DNA from: Rugosimonospora sp040255525
GTDB lineage: Bacteria; Actinomycetota; Actinomycetes; Mycobacteriales; Micromonosporaceae
Assembly: GCA_040255525.1 (NCBI GenBank)
Contig: JBDZVD010000023.1
Coordinates: 1-64,000, forward strand
Length of the DNA stretch: 64,000 bases
Reading direction: 5' to 3'
Below are positions 33,479 to 42,161 of this stretch, piece by piece (position 1 is the first letter of the stretch; each line of letters begins with the position of its first letter). The notes under the pieces are model-generated. The model was not told where the DNA came from, searched no databases, and saw only the letters and a list, made by a program, of their open reading frames with translations. A program made the translations under genes and the position numbers.

Positions 33479-33561
33479 CCCGCACGCGCGCTTGTCCGGA
33501 TCGTACCCGTCCATCCGGCGCCGGGTCAGCGCCTTCACCGGACTCGTGGGATGCGCGTTGT

Positions 33562-34521
33562 CTAGCCCGCCGGCTGCCGGTACCAGTCGAGCACGCGCAG
33601 CGCCCGCAGCGTGTTCCACCGGCTGGGCCGGCCGTCACCGTCGTCGAGCGCGAAGTGCACCCGGCCCGGATGGGTGTTCTCCAGCAGCCACGTGCCGTCC
33701 GGCTGGCGCTTGGATTCCAGCAGGCGCACCGCCTCGTCCAACCGCTCGTCCGGGGGGCCTCCGGCCGCCCGGAAGTACTCCAGGCCCCGGAGCACGTCGT
33801 AGTGCCAGCGGGTCGGGAACGAGAAGGCCAGCCAGGCCGGGTCGACCACCTCACCGGTGCTCAGCCGCCGGAACAGCCGCCGTTCGAGCAGGTACTCCTC
33901 GCCCCGGTGCCGGGCCGCGAGGGACCGCGCGGACCCGCCGGTCGCGCGCTCGTGTGCCAGCAGCCCTTCGAGTACGCAGATCGTGCTCGCGAACGAGGAG
34001 CGCACCGAGCCGTGCTCCGTCCAGCAGTTCCAGCCCCCGTCGTCGAGTTGCTCCCCGACGAGCCGCTCGACCACGCCATCGACGTCCTGTCCGAAGTAGA
34101 CACCGAGCGCCACGGTCCTGCCGTTGATGCACGGCTCGACCTCGCCGCTGAAGAACGGCTGCCCGGCGTGCTCCCAGCGGCAGTGCAGCCGCACCTGGTC
34201 GGCCGCGTGGCGTACCCGGTCGTCATCCGGGTCGATCCCGAAGTCGAGCAGCAGTTGCAGGGTGGGCAGCGTCGACGTCCAGGGCTGGCCCGGGCTCTCG
34301 GACCCGCTGCCGGCGATCTCACCCCACCGGGCCGGGAAACACGCACCGCCGTCCCACTGGCCGTCGTCGCCCTGCAGCGCCAGCAGCCGGGCGCCCCACC
34401 CCTCGCTGGCCACCCGCGCCCGCTCGGCCGCCACCACCTCGGCGGGCGCGCCGGCGAGGTCGCGCAGAGCCTGCCAGCGGATGGCGGGGTCGGAGTCGAG
34501 GACCCAATCCAGCGTCGCCAT
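33562..34521 (-). CDS. Squalene-cyclase/prenyltransferase-like alpha-alpha toroid protein
   Basis: 319 residues with repeats of the QW type seen in terpene cyclases: LQGDDGQWDGGACFP near residue 40, EQLDDGGWNCW near 150 and SKRQPDGTWLLENT near 280. This predicts an (alpha/alpha)6 barrel. The DXDD catalytic motif of squalene cyclases is not seen, so a cyclase role is doubtful; many actinomycetes carry such stand-alone proteins of unknown role. ATG at 34521 begins MATLDWVLDSDPAIRWQALR, the usual N-terminus. A transporter remnant lies just upstream. Confidence 0.75.
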   Translation of the reverse strand: MATLDWVLDSDPAIRWQALRDLAGAPAEVVAAERARVASEGWGARLLALQGDDGQWDGGACFPARWGEIAGSGSESPGQPWTSTLPTLQLLLDFGIDPDDDRVRHAADQVRLHCRWEHAGQPFFSGEVEPCINGRTVALGVYFGQDVDGVVERLVGEQLDDGGWNCWTEHGSVRSSFASTICVLEGLLAHERATGGSARSLAARHRGEEYLLERRLFRRLSTGEVVDPAWLAFSFPTRWHYDVLRGLEYFRAAGGPPDERLDEAVRLLESKRQPDGTWLLENTHPGRVHFALDDGDGRPSRWNTLRALRVLDWYRQPAG

Positions 34522-34549
34522 CGGCCGAGCGTAGCCCGGCCGGCCGGCC

Positions 34550-34722
34550 GCGAGGAGGCCCGATCCGCCACCGGTCCGCGGCCCGGGCCAGCAGCGGCTG
34601 GCCGGCGGCGGTACCCGCGATGTACCCGCCGACGAGGGCCCCGGCAATCGCGAGGCTCATCGAGTCGCGCGCGAACAGCAGCAGGGCGAGTGGCGCGGAC
34701 GCGAGGGAGCGGTAGCGCCGGG
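34550..34722 (-). pseudogene. Fragment of an MFS transporter
   Basis: A minus-strand frame of about 55 codons reads RYRSLASAPLALLLFARDSM, SLAIAGALVGGYIAGTAAGQ, then PLLARAADRWRIGPP. This is the first helices and the loop (PLLgRxxDR) of a major facilitator transporter. There is no proper start and the frame dissolves downstream into the cyclase-like gene. It is a remnant squeezed between the cyclase-like gene and the formamidase gene. Confidence 0.6.
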
Positions 34723-34740
34723 CGGGATCGGGCCGCCGGC

Positions 34741-35991
34741 TCAGAACGCCGCGGTCGGCGCTCCCTTGCCTGGATTGATCTTCACGGGTCCGTGTGCCGA
34801 GGGGCGTACGTCGAAGTCGAAGATCTCGGTCGGGATGTAGATGGTGGCGCACGAGTTCGGGATGTCCACCACGCCGGAGAACCGGCCCTCGATCGGGGCC
34901 GCGCCCAGGATCAGGTACGCCTGTTCCGGGGTGTAGCCGAACGTGGTCAGGTAGTCGATGGCGTGCAGGCAGGCACGCTGAAATGCCAGCTGGGAGTCCA
35001 GGTACCGCTGCTCGCCGCCGGTGGTCACGGAGATGCCGGAGAAGGCCAGCCACTGGCAGTACTGCGGATTGTTGTTGCCGGGCAGGAAGATCGCGTTCTC
35101 CGAGACCCGGTAGGTGTCCATGCCGCCCTTGATCAGGTCGACCTGCAGGTCGATGAACCCGCCCATCTCGATCGCGCCGCAGAACGTGATCTCGCCGTCG
35201 CCCTGGGAGAAGTGCAGGTCGCCCACGGACAGGTTCGCGCCGGGGACGTACACCGGGTAGAACACCCGGGACCCCTTCGTCAGGTTCTTGATGTCCTGGT
35301 TGCCGCCGTTCTCCCGGGGAGGAGCCGTCCGTGCCGCCTGCGCGGCCACCCGGTCGAAGTCGGCGCCGGTGAGCGACCCGAGGATGGCGTCCTGCGGCAG
35401 GGGCGGCAGGGACAGTGGCGGCACCCGGTCGGGGTCGGTGGCCCGCAGCGCCGCCTCGCGCTTGTTCCACGTGTCGAGCAGGGCGGCCGACGGCGCCGTA
35501 CCCATGAGCCCGGAGTGCACCATCCCGGTGAACGACACCCCAGGAACGTGCCGCGAGGTGGCCTTCTGCCCGCTGAAGTCCCAGATCGCCTTGTACGCGT
35601 CGGGGAAGTAGTCGGTGAGGAAGCCGCCGCCGTTCTGCTTGGCGAAGATCCCGGTGTATCCCCAGCCCTGACCGGCCAGCGGTCCGGTCTCCTGGGGGAT
35701 CGGGCCGACGTCGAGGATGTCGACGACGAGCAGGTCCCCCGGCTCGGCACCGTGGACCGCGAACGGTCCGCTGAGCGCGTGCACGATCGACAGCGGCGCG
35801 TCGCGTACGTCCTCGGCCGAGTCGTCGTTGTGGATCTCGCCGTCGAACCACTCCCGGCAGTGCACCCGGAACGACTGCCCGGGCCGGACCGTGGCGACCG
35901 CCGGGATGTCCGGGTGCCACCGGTTGTGGCCGACCACGTCCTGGTCGGGGAACTTGCGCGAGGAATCGAGGGAGAAGAGGACCTCGGGCAT
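34741..35991 (-). CDS. fmdA: Formamidase/acetamidase FmdA
   Basis: Hydrolyses formamide or acetamide to ammonia and the acid. 416 residues, full family length. Visible signatures: GHNRWHPDIPAVATVRPGQ, GEPGDLLVV-like AEPGDLLVVDILDVG, GVSFTGMVHSGLMGTAPS, GANLSVGDLHFSQGDGEI and TFCGAIEMGGF. It is followed upstream in the same orientation order by fmdB, whose stop lies 12 bases before the fmdA start, so both are read together. ATG at 35991. Role: nitrogen supply from amides. No transporter is linked, only the MFS remnant downstream. Confidence 0.92.
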   Translation of the reverse strand: MPEVLFSLDSSRKFPDQDVVGHNRWHPDIPAVATVRPGQSFRVHCREWFDGEIHNDDSAEDVRDAPLSIVHALSGPFAVHGAEPGDLLVVDILDVGPIPQETGPLAGQGWGYTGIFAKQNGGGFLTDYFPDAYKAIWDFSGQKATSRHVPGVSFTGMVHSGLMGTAPSAALLDTWNKREAALRATDPDRVPPLSLPPLPQDAILGSLTGADFDRVAAQAARTAPPRENGGNQDIKNLTKGSRVFYPVYVPGANLSVGDLHFSQGDGEITFCGAIEMGGFIDLQVDLIKGGMDTYRVSENAIFLPGNNNPQYCQWLAFSGISVTTGGEQRYLDSQLAFQRACLHAIDYLTTFGYTPEQAYLILGAAPIEGRFSGVVDIPNSCATIYIPTEIFDFDVRPSAHGPVKINPGKGAPTAAF

Positions 35992-36003
35992 CGCCGCCTC
36001 CTG

Positions 36004-36249
36004 TCAGTGCCGGTGCGCCGGTCGCCGGTCCGGGATCCGGGACACCACCTGCGGTGATTCGGCGCTGCGTCCGGCCCGGTCGAGCGCCGCCGCCAGCGCC
36101 GGTGGTGTGAACGCCAGCATCGGCGCGGAGAAGACCCGGGCGGCCGCCGCGCCGCAGACGCCGCAGCCGGCGCTGGGCTCAGCCTCTCCGATCGGGGTAC
36201 GGACCTGGAACGGTCCGTGGACCGGGCACCGGTATTCGTACGTCGCCAT
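36004..36249 (-). CDS. fmdB: FmdB-family zinc ribbon protein
   Basis: Small protein of 81 residues starting MATYEYRCPVHGPFQVRTPI with a second Cys pair in AGCGVCGAAA, a zinc ribbon of the FmdB type (CxxH and CxxC here). FmdB was first seen as a putative regulator of fmdA. It is the first gene of the pair with fmdA. The C-terminal half is disordered and basic. Confidence 0.85.
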   Translation of the reverse strand: MATYEYRCPVHGPFQVRTPIGEAEPSAGCGVCGAAAARVFSAPMLAFTPPALAAALDRAGRSAESPQVVSRIPDRRPAHRH

Positions 36250-36470
36250 GCCGCTCTCCCCACCCGCGCGGCCACCCCGGCGTGGCGCCGCCGGGCACGC
36301 TCAGCATCGGACGCGGGCGGGCGGCGGCGCAGCCCAACGCGGTAAGTCGGGAGCCCTGGGGCGGCAGTGCCGGATGTGGCGATCCGTGTTCGGGCCGGGC
36401 CACCGACCGCCGCCAAACCGCCGACGCACTCCGGCCGGACTCCGGCGGGCGCTACCGGGACGGATGGGCC

Positions 36471-36911
36471 TCACTCCCGGACTCGGGGAACCGGGCGGGT
36501 ACCCGGCCGGCCCGGCACGAGCAGCAGGGCAAGGATGACGAGCAGGGTGACCAGAATGCTGAGGTGGTAGGCGACATCACCGGTACGCGTGCTGTTCAGC
36601 GTGATGCTCAGCCCGTAGGCGGTGCCCAGGAGAGCGAAGCCGGTCGTGCCGAGGGCGATCGCCCGACTCTTCGTCCGCCGGGTGAGCACGGCCGCCGCTC
36701 CGGTCGCGACCACGGCCGCGATCACCGCCTCCGGAGGGGCGGCACCTGGAAAGGAGTCGCTGACGGTGGCGAAGCCGAGCGGGATGTCGACCCCGAAGTG
36801 GACGGTGGACACCACGGCGAATGCCGCCGCCGCGAACGCCATCAACACTCCGGCGGCTACCGGGGGCCGCCGGTGCCGGTGATCGATCCGGCTGGGCGCG
36901 TCGGTGGTCAC
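36471..36911 (-). CDS. Small four-helix membrane protein
   Basis: 146 residues with four hydrophobic segments (VAAGVLMAFAAAAFAVVSTV, VIAAVVATGAAAVL, AIALGTTGFALLGTAYGLSI, LSILVTLLVILALLLVPG). I do not recognise the family. Start ATG at 36911. Its third positions fit the genome. It lies alone, divergent from the SnoaL-like gene. Confidence 0.6.
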   Translation of the reverse strand: MTTDAPSRIDHRHRRPPVAAGVLMAFAAAAFAVVSTVHFGVDIPLGFATVSDSFPGAAPPEAVIAAVVATGAAAVLTRRTKSRAIALGTTGFALLGTAYGLSITLNSTRTGDVAYHLSILVTLLVILALLLVPGRPGTRPVPRVRE

Positions 36912-37129
36912 GTCGCCTCCTGTCTACCGACACCCGTCGGATAGGTGCCGTTCTCGTGTTCGACCACACCATGCCCGAGTCACCGGTCCCGGTCGTCGGC
37001 TCACGGTCGCAAACGCGACTACGCCCGCCGGCGGAGGCGGCCGCGCCGCGGTACACCGCGGCGCGTAGCTGGCGACCTGCGGTGCGGGTACGCCTCGCGA
37101 ATCGACGGTATCGGCCGGTGGGCTCTGGC

Positions 37130-37531
37130 ATGGTGGACGCTGTGACCACCGATCGCGTCGACGACCTGCGGGCACGCCCGCCGGCCGAGGTGTTCGAGGA
37201 GCACCTCCGGCTGTCCGCGCAGGGACGGTTCGAGGAGGACATCGAGCGCAACGTGTCGCCGGAGTGCGTGGTCCTGGAGCGACGCGGGGTGTTCCACGGC
37301 CGCGAGGGTGCCCGGGAACTGGCCCGGTACCTGGCCGAGGAGGTGCCCGGTGCGCGGTACAGCTACGTCCGGCGAGTCGCCGAGGGGCGCGTCTTCCTGC
37401 TGGAGTGGACCGCGGACGCCGGGCCGGCACGGGTACGCGACGGGGTCGACTCGTACGTCATCGAGGACGGCTGGATCGTCGCGCAGACCATCCACTACAC
37501 GGTCGAGCCGAAGACCGGCGGCGAGTCATAG
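37130..37531 (+). CDS. SnoaL/NTF2-like protein
   Basis: 133 residues with an NTF2-like fold: VFEEHLRLSAQGRFEEDIER, VFHGREGARELARYL, ARYSYVRRVAEGRVFLLEWT and DGVDSYVIEDGWIVAQTIHY. Members are small ligand-binding or isomerase proteins; no catalytic motif can be assigned here. Start is ATG at 37130 or GTG at 37142. It is convergent with the esterase gene, with a strong palindromic hairpin between. Confidence 0.75.
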   Translation: MVDAVTTDRVDDLRARPPAEVFEEHLRLSAQGRFEEDIERNVSPECVVLERRGVFHGREGARELARYLAEEVPGARYSYVRRVAEGRVFLLEWTADAGPARVRDGVDSYVIEDGWIVAQTIHYTVEPKTGGES

Positions 37532-37603
37532 GCGTGGCGCCCGAACGGCGGCACCGGTGGCCCGCGCCCGATTCGGGTGCCGGCACGCCAGGACGGCACG
37601 AGG

Positions 37604-37631
37604 CGCGGGCGCCGGCCGGCCGGCGCCCGCG
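37604..37631. terminator. 28-base palindromic terminator
   Basis: A perfect palindrome of 28 bases built from GCGGGCGCC and GGCCGGCC blocks, between the convergent SnoaL-like gene and the esterase gene. In RNA it would make a very stable hairpin from either strand. Confidence 0.7.
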
Positions 37632-37642
37632 GACTCGCCGGC

Positions 37643-38677
37643 TCACTCCGCCGGCGCCAGCCGCTGGGCCAGGTAGCGCAGGCCGACCGGGTACCGGTAG
37701 TCGATGGCGACGTGGGTGGCGTCGAACAGCTCCAGGCACACGTCGGTGATGCCCACCTTCGCCAGCTCGGCCCGCACGGCGGTCGCCCCGAGGTCCAGGT
37801 ACCACTGGTCCCGCCGCCCGGCGTCCAGGTAGATCGCGCGCAGCCCGCGCAGCGCGTCGGCGTGCCCCGCGACCATCCGCACCGGGTCCCAGTCCAGCCA
37901 GCGCTGCCACACGTCGGGCACCAGCTGCCCGGTCGCCACGTCGAACGGAAGCCGGACGGTGCCGTCCGGGTCGGCCGAGAACGCCGCGGCGCAGCCGTAG
38001 ACCATCGTCAGGGTGCCGTCGGAGTCCTTGCTCATCGGGGGGCGGCTGCGGAAGTCCGCCCAGAACGCCTCGTAGGAGCCGTCGTACTGGTCGCGCAGCG
38101 CCCGCGCCGCCTTCGCGAACTCCGACAGGTAGCACATCTCGTACAGCGAGTCGCCAGCGTGGCTGGCCAGGCCGCCGAACAGGTCAGGCCGCAGCATCGG
38201 CGTGATCATCGCGCCGAACCCGCCGGACGACTTCCCGCTCACCCCGCGGTGCGCGGCGTCGGGCAGGGTCCGGTAGTGCTCGTCGACGAACGGGACCACC
38301 TCGTCGCACAGGTACGAGTGGTAGCGCCCGGTGCCGGGCGAGTTGACGAACTGGCTGCCGCCGTAGGAGGTCCAGGCGTCGACGTAGACCACCACGCACG
38401 GCGGTGCCTCGCCGGAGCTGAACAGCGCGTCGGCGGTCTCCGGGAAGGGTTGCCGGAAGGGGGTGCGGTTGCGCCACATGGTCAGCAGGCCGGTGTAACC
38501 CTGCAGCACGTAGACGCTCGGATAGCGCCGTCGCGGTTCGGCGTCGTAGCCGGGCGGGGTGTAGACCCACAGCGGCCGCTGCGCCGGGTCGCGCAGCGGG
38601 TTGTCGCACAGCAGGGCACTGTCGATGACGAGTTCGTCGATGCGTCCGGCGAAGTCGGCCGACCATGGCAACGGCAT
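37643..38677 (-). CDS. Esterase of the alpha/beta-hydrolase family (EstA/FrsA-like)
   Basis: 344-residue putative esterase. The strand YPSVYVLQGYTG and the nucleophile elbow RGVSGKSSGGFGAM (G-x-S-x-G) are clear; the acid Asp is probably in AIYLDAGRRDQWYLDLGA and the His in FDATHVAIDYR. No signal peptide, so cytosolic. The family (COG0627/2382) includes esterases for acylated sugars and mycolyl-type transferases. ATG at 38677 follows AAAGGG. Confidence 0.85.
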   Translation of the reverse strand: MPLPWSADFAGRIDELVIDSALLCDNPLRDPAQRPLWVYTPPGYDAEPRRRYPSVYVLQGYTGLLTMWRNRTPFRQPFPETADALFSSGEAPPCVVVYVDAWTSYGGSQFVNSPGTGRYHSYLCDEVVPFVDEHYRTLPDAAHRGVSGKSSGGFGAMITPMLRPDLFGGLASHAGDSLYEMCYLSEFAKAARALRDQYDGSYEAFWADFRSRPPMSKDSDGTLTMVYGCAAAFSADPDGTVRLPFDVATGQLVPDVWQRWLDWDPVRMVAGHADALRGLRAIYLDAGRRDQWYLDLGATAVRAELAKVGITDVCLELFDATHVAIDYRYPVGLRYLAQRLAPAE

Positions 38678-39078
38678 GCTGCCCTTTCTATCGCATCCCG
38701 CGCCACCGGACCACGGGTCGGCGTCCCGGCCCGCCGGCAGCGAGGGTCCGCCCTCGCCCGCCCGGTGGGGGTAGGTTCGGGCCGTGGAGTTCAGCGCGCA
38801 GCTGCGGGACGCGGTGCTGGCCGGCGACCTCGGTGTCCTTCCGGCTCTGGCGGCGCCCCATGGTCAGGCCCGGCGGCCGCTACCGCATCGAATTCCACCC
38901 CGTGGGCACCTGAGCCCCCTGCTTCGCGCCCGGATCGGGTCCGCCGCCCGCCGTGGCACGAGCGTTGCCCGCCCCGGCCGATCACCCAGCGTCCTCGCGG
39001 CGGCCGGAAGCGCGGACCGGCCGGGGCGTGGCCGCCTCCGGCGTGAGGCGGCGCACCCCGCGCGCACCGGCCGGCGGG
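38678..39078. other. Intergenic region with a gene remnant
   Basis: About 400 bases between the esterase start and the thioesterase stop. Apart from the possible remnant at 38784-38913, I see no gene, RNA or repeat that I can support. Confidence 0.5.
38784..38913 (+). pseudogene. Possible SnoaL-like gene remnant with frameshift
   Basis: Starts GTG with EFSAQLRDAVLAGDLGVLPA, like the N-terminus of NTF2/SnoaL proteins, then shifts frame near 38850 to PGGRYRIEFHPVGT and a stop at 38913. Both parts have G/C-rich third positions in their own frames. An internal deletion plus frameshift of a small gene would explain this; a chance pattern remains possible. Confidence 0.35.
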
Positions 39079-39588
39079 TCAGGCCGGTGGCGTGTCCGCG
39101 TGGCGGGCGGCGAGGGCGTCGCGGAGGGCCAGCCGGTGCTTGCGGCGGATCTGGGCCTGGTGGAACGCCTCGTGGTCCTCGGCGGTCTCGGGAAGCACCG
39201 GCGGCACCGGGCGCGGGCTGCCCTGGTCGTCGACGGCGACCATGACCAGGTGGGAGGTGGCGACGGTGGTCGCCGGCACGGCGCGGTCCCAGCGGTCGGC
39301 GGTCACCGTCACGGCGACCTCCATCGAACTGCGCCCGGCCCAGGTGATCCGCGCGTGTACGTGCACGACGTCGCCGACGCGGACGGCTTGCAGGAAGAGA
39401 GTTTCGTCCATGGCGGCGGTGACCGCGGGGCCGTCGGAGTGGCGGGCGGCGACGACTCCGGCGACGGAGTCGATGAGGTTGAGGATGCGCCCGCCGTGCA
39501 CGGTGCCCATCAGATTGGTGTCATGCTGATCCATGATCTGCGACAGCGTCAGCTGTGATGCCGACGGTGGCCGGCCCGGTGCGCTCAT
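39079..39588 (-). CDS. Acyl-CoA thioesterase (hotdog, YciA/BFIT type)
   Basis: 169-residue hotdog protein. The motif TNLMGTVHGGRILNLIDSVA is the catalytic-site helix with Asp after HGG; AAMDETLFLQAVRVGDVVHV and SMEVAVTVTADRW follow the strand pattern. Such enzymes split medium- to long-chain acyl-CoA in the cytosol. ATG at 39588. It is divergent from the FhuF-like gene. The last 40 residues are a charged helix (HRLALRDALAARH). Confidence 0.85.
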   Translation of the reverse strand: MSAPGRPPSASQLTLSQIMDQHDTNLMGTVHGGRILNLIDSVAGVVAARHSDGPAVTAAMDETLFLQAVRVGDVVHVHARITWAGRSSMEVAVTVTADRWDRAVPATTVATSHLVMVAVDDQGSPRPVPPVLPETAEDHEAFHQAQIRRKHRLALRDALAARHADTPPA

Positions 39589-39798
39589 CGAGGTCTGATC
39601 CGTTCCAGTGCGGAGGGCGGCGCCGGCAACGGCCGCGGCCGCGGTTGCGTACCGGACTCCCTCGTGCCTCGCCCGGCCCGGGCGGGTGAACCGGCGCCAC
39701 CGGGACGATAGCCGACGTGGCCGTGGTCACCCGTGGCCGGGCGACCGGGAATGTGACGCGCTGCACGGCGCTTACCCGCTGGTCAGGCGACCCGTAGG

Positions 39799-40632
39799 GT
39801 GGAGGCCGTGTGTCCCGAGCCGCTGGCCCCGGAGGTCGACGCCGGACCGGCGCTGCGCGCCGCCGCGCGGATCGGCCCGTACTTCGCCTGGCAGCCGTGG
39901 CCGGAGCCGTGGCCGGAGCCGGAGCCGGGTGGGCCCGGCTGGCGGCCGCTGCGGCAGTTGACGGACGCCGGCGTGATCGCGGAGCGGGTCGACGCCGCGC
40001 GGCTGATCCTGGCCCAGATGTCCGGGCGCGGCCGCGCCGAGACCGGGGAGCGGGTGCTCGCCTCGATCGTCTTCCTCGGCCTGGCATCCCGGCTGCTGTC
40101 GCCGGTCCTGGCCGCCGCCGCGGTCGGGGAGGCTCTGCCGGTACCCGACGGGGAGCGGATGTGGTGGCGCCCGGTCGACGGAGGGCCGATCCCGATCGCG
40201 TACCGGGGGCTGGCCGCCGTGGACTGCGCCGGCCGCGACGCCGCCGCCGTCGCGTCCACCCTGACCCGCACCGCGACCCGCGGCCTGGTCGAACCGGTGC
40301 TCGACGCTTTCCGGCACCGGTTCGGCCTCTCGCCGCACGTGTTGTGGGGCAACGTGTCCTCGGCGCTCGGTGGCGCGGCCGGCATGATCGCCGACACCGC
40401 GCCCGGTCACGCGGCGAGGGCGGCGGCCATCGTCGAGCGGGCGCTGTCCCGGCCCCCGCTGCGCGGCACCGCGACTCTGATCCGCCCCGATCCGCAGCGG
40501 CCGCGCTGGTTCCTGGTCCGCCGCAACTGCTGCCTGTACTACCGGATCCCGGGCGGAGGCACGTGCGGCGACTGCGTGCTGACGCCGGAGCGGGTCCGGC
40601 GACAGCAGTGGCGGGCGATGCTCGACCGCTGA
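39799..40632 (+). CDS. FhuF-like (2Fe-2S) ferric iron reductase
   Basis: 277 residues. The C-terminal motif RRNCCLYYRIPGGGTCGDCV matches the C-C-x10-C-x2-C pattern of FhuF-type 2Fe-2S proteins, which reduce ferric siderophores in the cytosol. The central HVLWGNVSSALGGAAGMI is also seen in the family. The N-terminus carries a Trp-Pro-Glu-Pro repeat from a short tandem DNA repeat near 39895. Start GTG at 39799, with a second GTG at 39808. No siderophore genes are linked, so the partner is elsewhere. Confidence 0.78.
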   Translation: MEAVCPEPLAPEVDAGPALRAAARIGPYFAWQPWPEPWPEPEPGGPGWRPLRQLTDAGVIAERVDAARLILAQMSGRGRAETGERVLASIVFLGLASRLLSPVLAAAAVGEALPVPDGERMWWRPVDGGPIPIAYRGLAAVDCAGRDAAAVASTLTRTATRGLVEPVLDAFRHRFGLSPHVLWGNVSSALGGAAGMIADTAPGHAARAAAIVERALSRPPLRGTATLIRPDPQRPRWFLVRRNCCLYYRIPGGGTCGDCVLTPERVRRQQWRAMLDR

Positions 40633-40810
40633 CCGGCGGCCGCACCGGCACCCGGCGGCCCGGTCTGCGTGGCGCGGCATGTTTCGGCCGGCGGATGAAC
40701 CCCGGCGCCGCTCGTTCGCGGGTCCACGCCACCGCCGGCCCGGACGCTGGCCGCGCCGGCCCGGCTGAGTGCGCTGGGCCCGCGTCCGCGATCTCAGCTC
40801 GCCGGTACGC

Positions 40811-41899
40811 TCAGGACGCCACCCGGTACCTGTCGGCCTCCCCGCGGCGCAGCGCCAGCCCGTTGCCGGGGCGCTCGCGGTCGACGGTGACGCTGCCCCC
40901 GGTCGCGGGCAGGGCGCCGTCGAAGATGAGGTTCTCGATCCGCACGTGGTCGTGGAACCACTCGAGGTGGCGCAGGTTCGGCACGGCGGCGGCGACGGCC
41001 AGATGCTGGTGCGGCGCGGTGTGCCCGGACACCTGCAGGCCGTGCGCGGCGGCGACGGCGGCGGCGCGGAGGAACTCGGTGATGCCGCCGCAGCGGGTGA
41101 CGTCGACCTGCAGGCAGTCCACGTACGGCGCCATGCGGGCGAAGTAGGTCAGGTCGTAGCCGTACTCGCCGGCGGTGACATCGCAGGTCACCGCCGCGCC
41201 AACCACACCGAGCCCGGCCAGGTCGTCGGAGGAGACCGGCTCCTCGAACCAGTCGACCCGCAGGTCGGCGGCCCGCCGGGCGACCCGGATGGCCTGCTTG
41301 CGGGTGTAGCCGCCGTTGGCGTCGACGAACAACTCGGCGTTGTCGCCGATGGTTCGCCGGGCGGCGGCCATCCGGGCCAGGTCACGGCCCGGGTTCGTGC
41401 CCCACGACTCACCGATCTTGATCTTCACGCGCGGGATGCCCTCGTCGTGGACCCAGGTGGACAGCTGGCGGTGCTGCTGCTTCTCGTCGTAGGTGGTGAA
41501 TCCGCCGCTGCCGTAGACCGGCACGGCGGCGCGGGCGGCACCGAGCAGCCGGGCCAGGGACTGGTTGTGCAGGCGTGCCTTGAGGTCCCACAGCGCGCAG
41601 TCCACGGCGGACAGCGCCATCCCGGCCGCGCCGGGACGGCCGGTGTTGCGCAGCCGCCGGTTCATCGCCATCCACGCGGCCGGGACGTCGTCCGGGCTCT
41701 GCTCGCGCACCGCCGGCAGGAGCAGGTCCCGGATCAGGCCGGCGATGGCCGCTGGGCCGTAGGTGTAGCCGATCCCGGTGGCGCCGTCGCCGGTGGCTTC
41801 GACGAGGACGAGCGTCGTGCTGTCCCAGCTCAGCGTCCCGTCGGCCTCGGGCGCGTCGGTGGGGAACCGGTACGCCGAGACCTGAAGGTCGATGCTCAC
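40811..41899 (-). CDS. Mandelate racemase/muconate lactonizing enzyme family protein
   Basis: Enolase-superfamily enzyme of 362 residues. Catalytic features visible: RVKIKIGESWG (KxK general bases), metal ligands Asp in LFVDANGGYTRK, Glu in DWFEEPVSSDD and Glu in DVTAGEYGYD, and the C-terminal SGHTAPHQHLA with the His of the acid/base pair. This fits the mandelate-racemase subgroup, sugar-acid dehydratases or racemases. Substrate is not determined; linked genes give no sugar-acid pathway. ATG at 41899 is divergent from the TPP-enzyme operon across 262 bases. Confidence 0.85.
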   Translation of the reverse strand: MSIDLQVSAYRFPTDAPEADGTLSWDSTTLVLVEATGDGATGIGYTYGPAAIAGLIRDLLLPAVREQSPDDVPAAWMAMNRRLRNTGRPGAAGMALSAVDCALWDLKARLHNQSLARLLGAARAAVPVYGSGGFTTYDEKQQHRQLSTWVHDEGIPRVKIKIGESWGTNPGRDLARMAAARRTIGDNAELFVDANGGYTRKQAIRVARRAADLRVDWFEEPVSSDDLAGLGVVGAAVTCDVTAGEYGYDLTYFARMAPYVDCLQVDVTRCGGITEFLRAAAVAAAHGLQVSGHTAPHQHLAVAAAVPNLRHLEWFHDHVRIENLIFDGALPATGGSVTVDRERPGNGLALRRGEADRYRVAS

Positions 41900-42161
41900 C
41901 TCCGCGCTCCCTCCCGAGCAGGCTCGTTCTCCTTCGAGCGCTACCCGGTCGCCGCCCGGGACAAACGTCGCGCCACGCCGCCGGCGTCTGGGCCGTGCCG
42001 GCCGATCGCCAAGCGGTGGTCCGGGCAGGGCGGCGCGGTATCGGGCACGGTCCCGGTCGCCGGCTACCCGCCCGCCGGATCAGCCAAACCACGCGCACCG
42101 ATGTGAGAAATCGACCGGGTTCGCCGTGATTGGTGGAGCAACCGGTCGGGTACCCGGCGCC

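Noticed and set aside
37604..37631. Possible replication origin or recombination site
   Set aside because: A palindrome between two convergent stop codons is better explained as a bidirectional terminator.
39890..39930. Tandem TGGCCGGAGCCG repeat as mobile DNA
   Set aside because: Short in-frame slippage repeat encoding Trp-Pro-Glu-Pro in the FhuF-like protein; no flanking features.
41900..42161. Thiamine riboswitch before the TPP-enzyme operon
   Set aside because: I looked for the conserved CUGAGA and related thiamine-box elements and did not see them in the 262-base divergent region.
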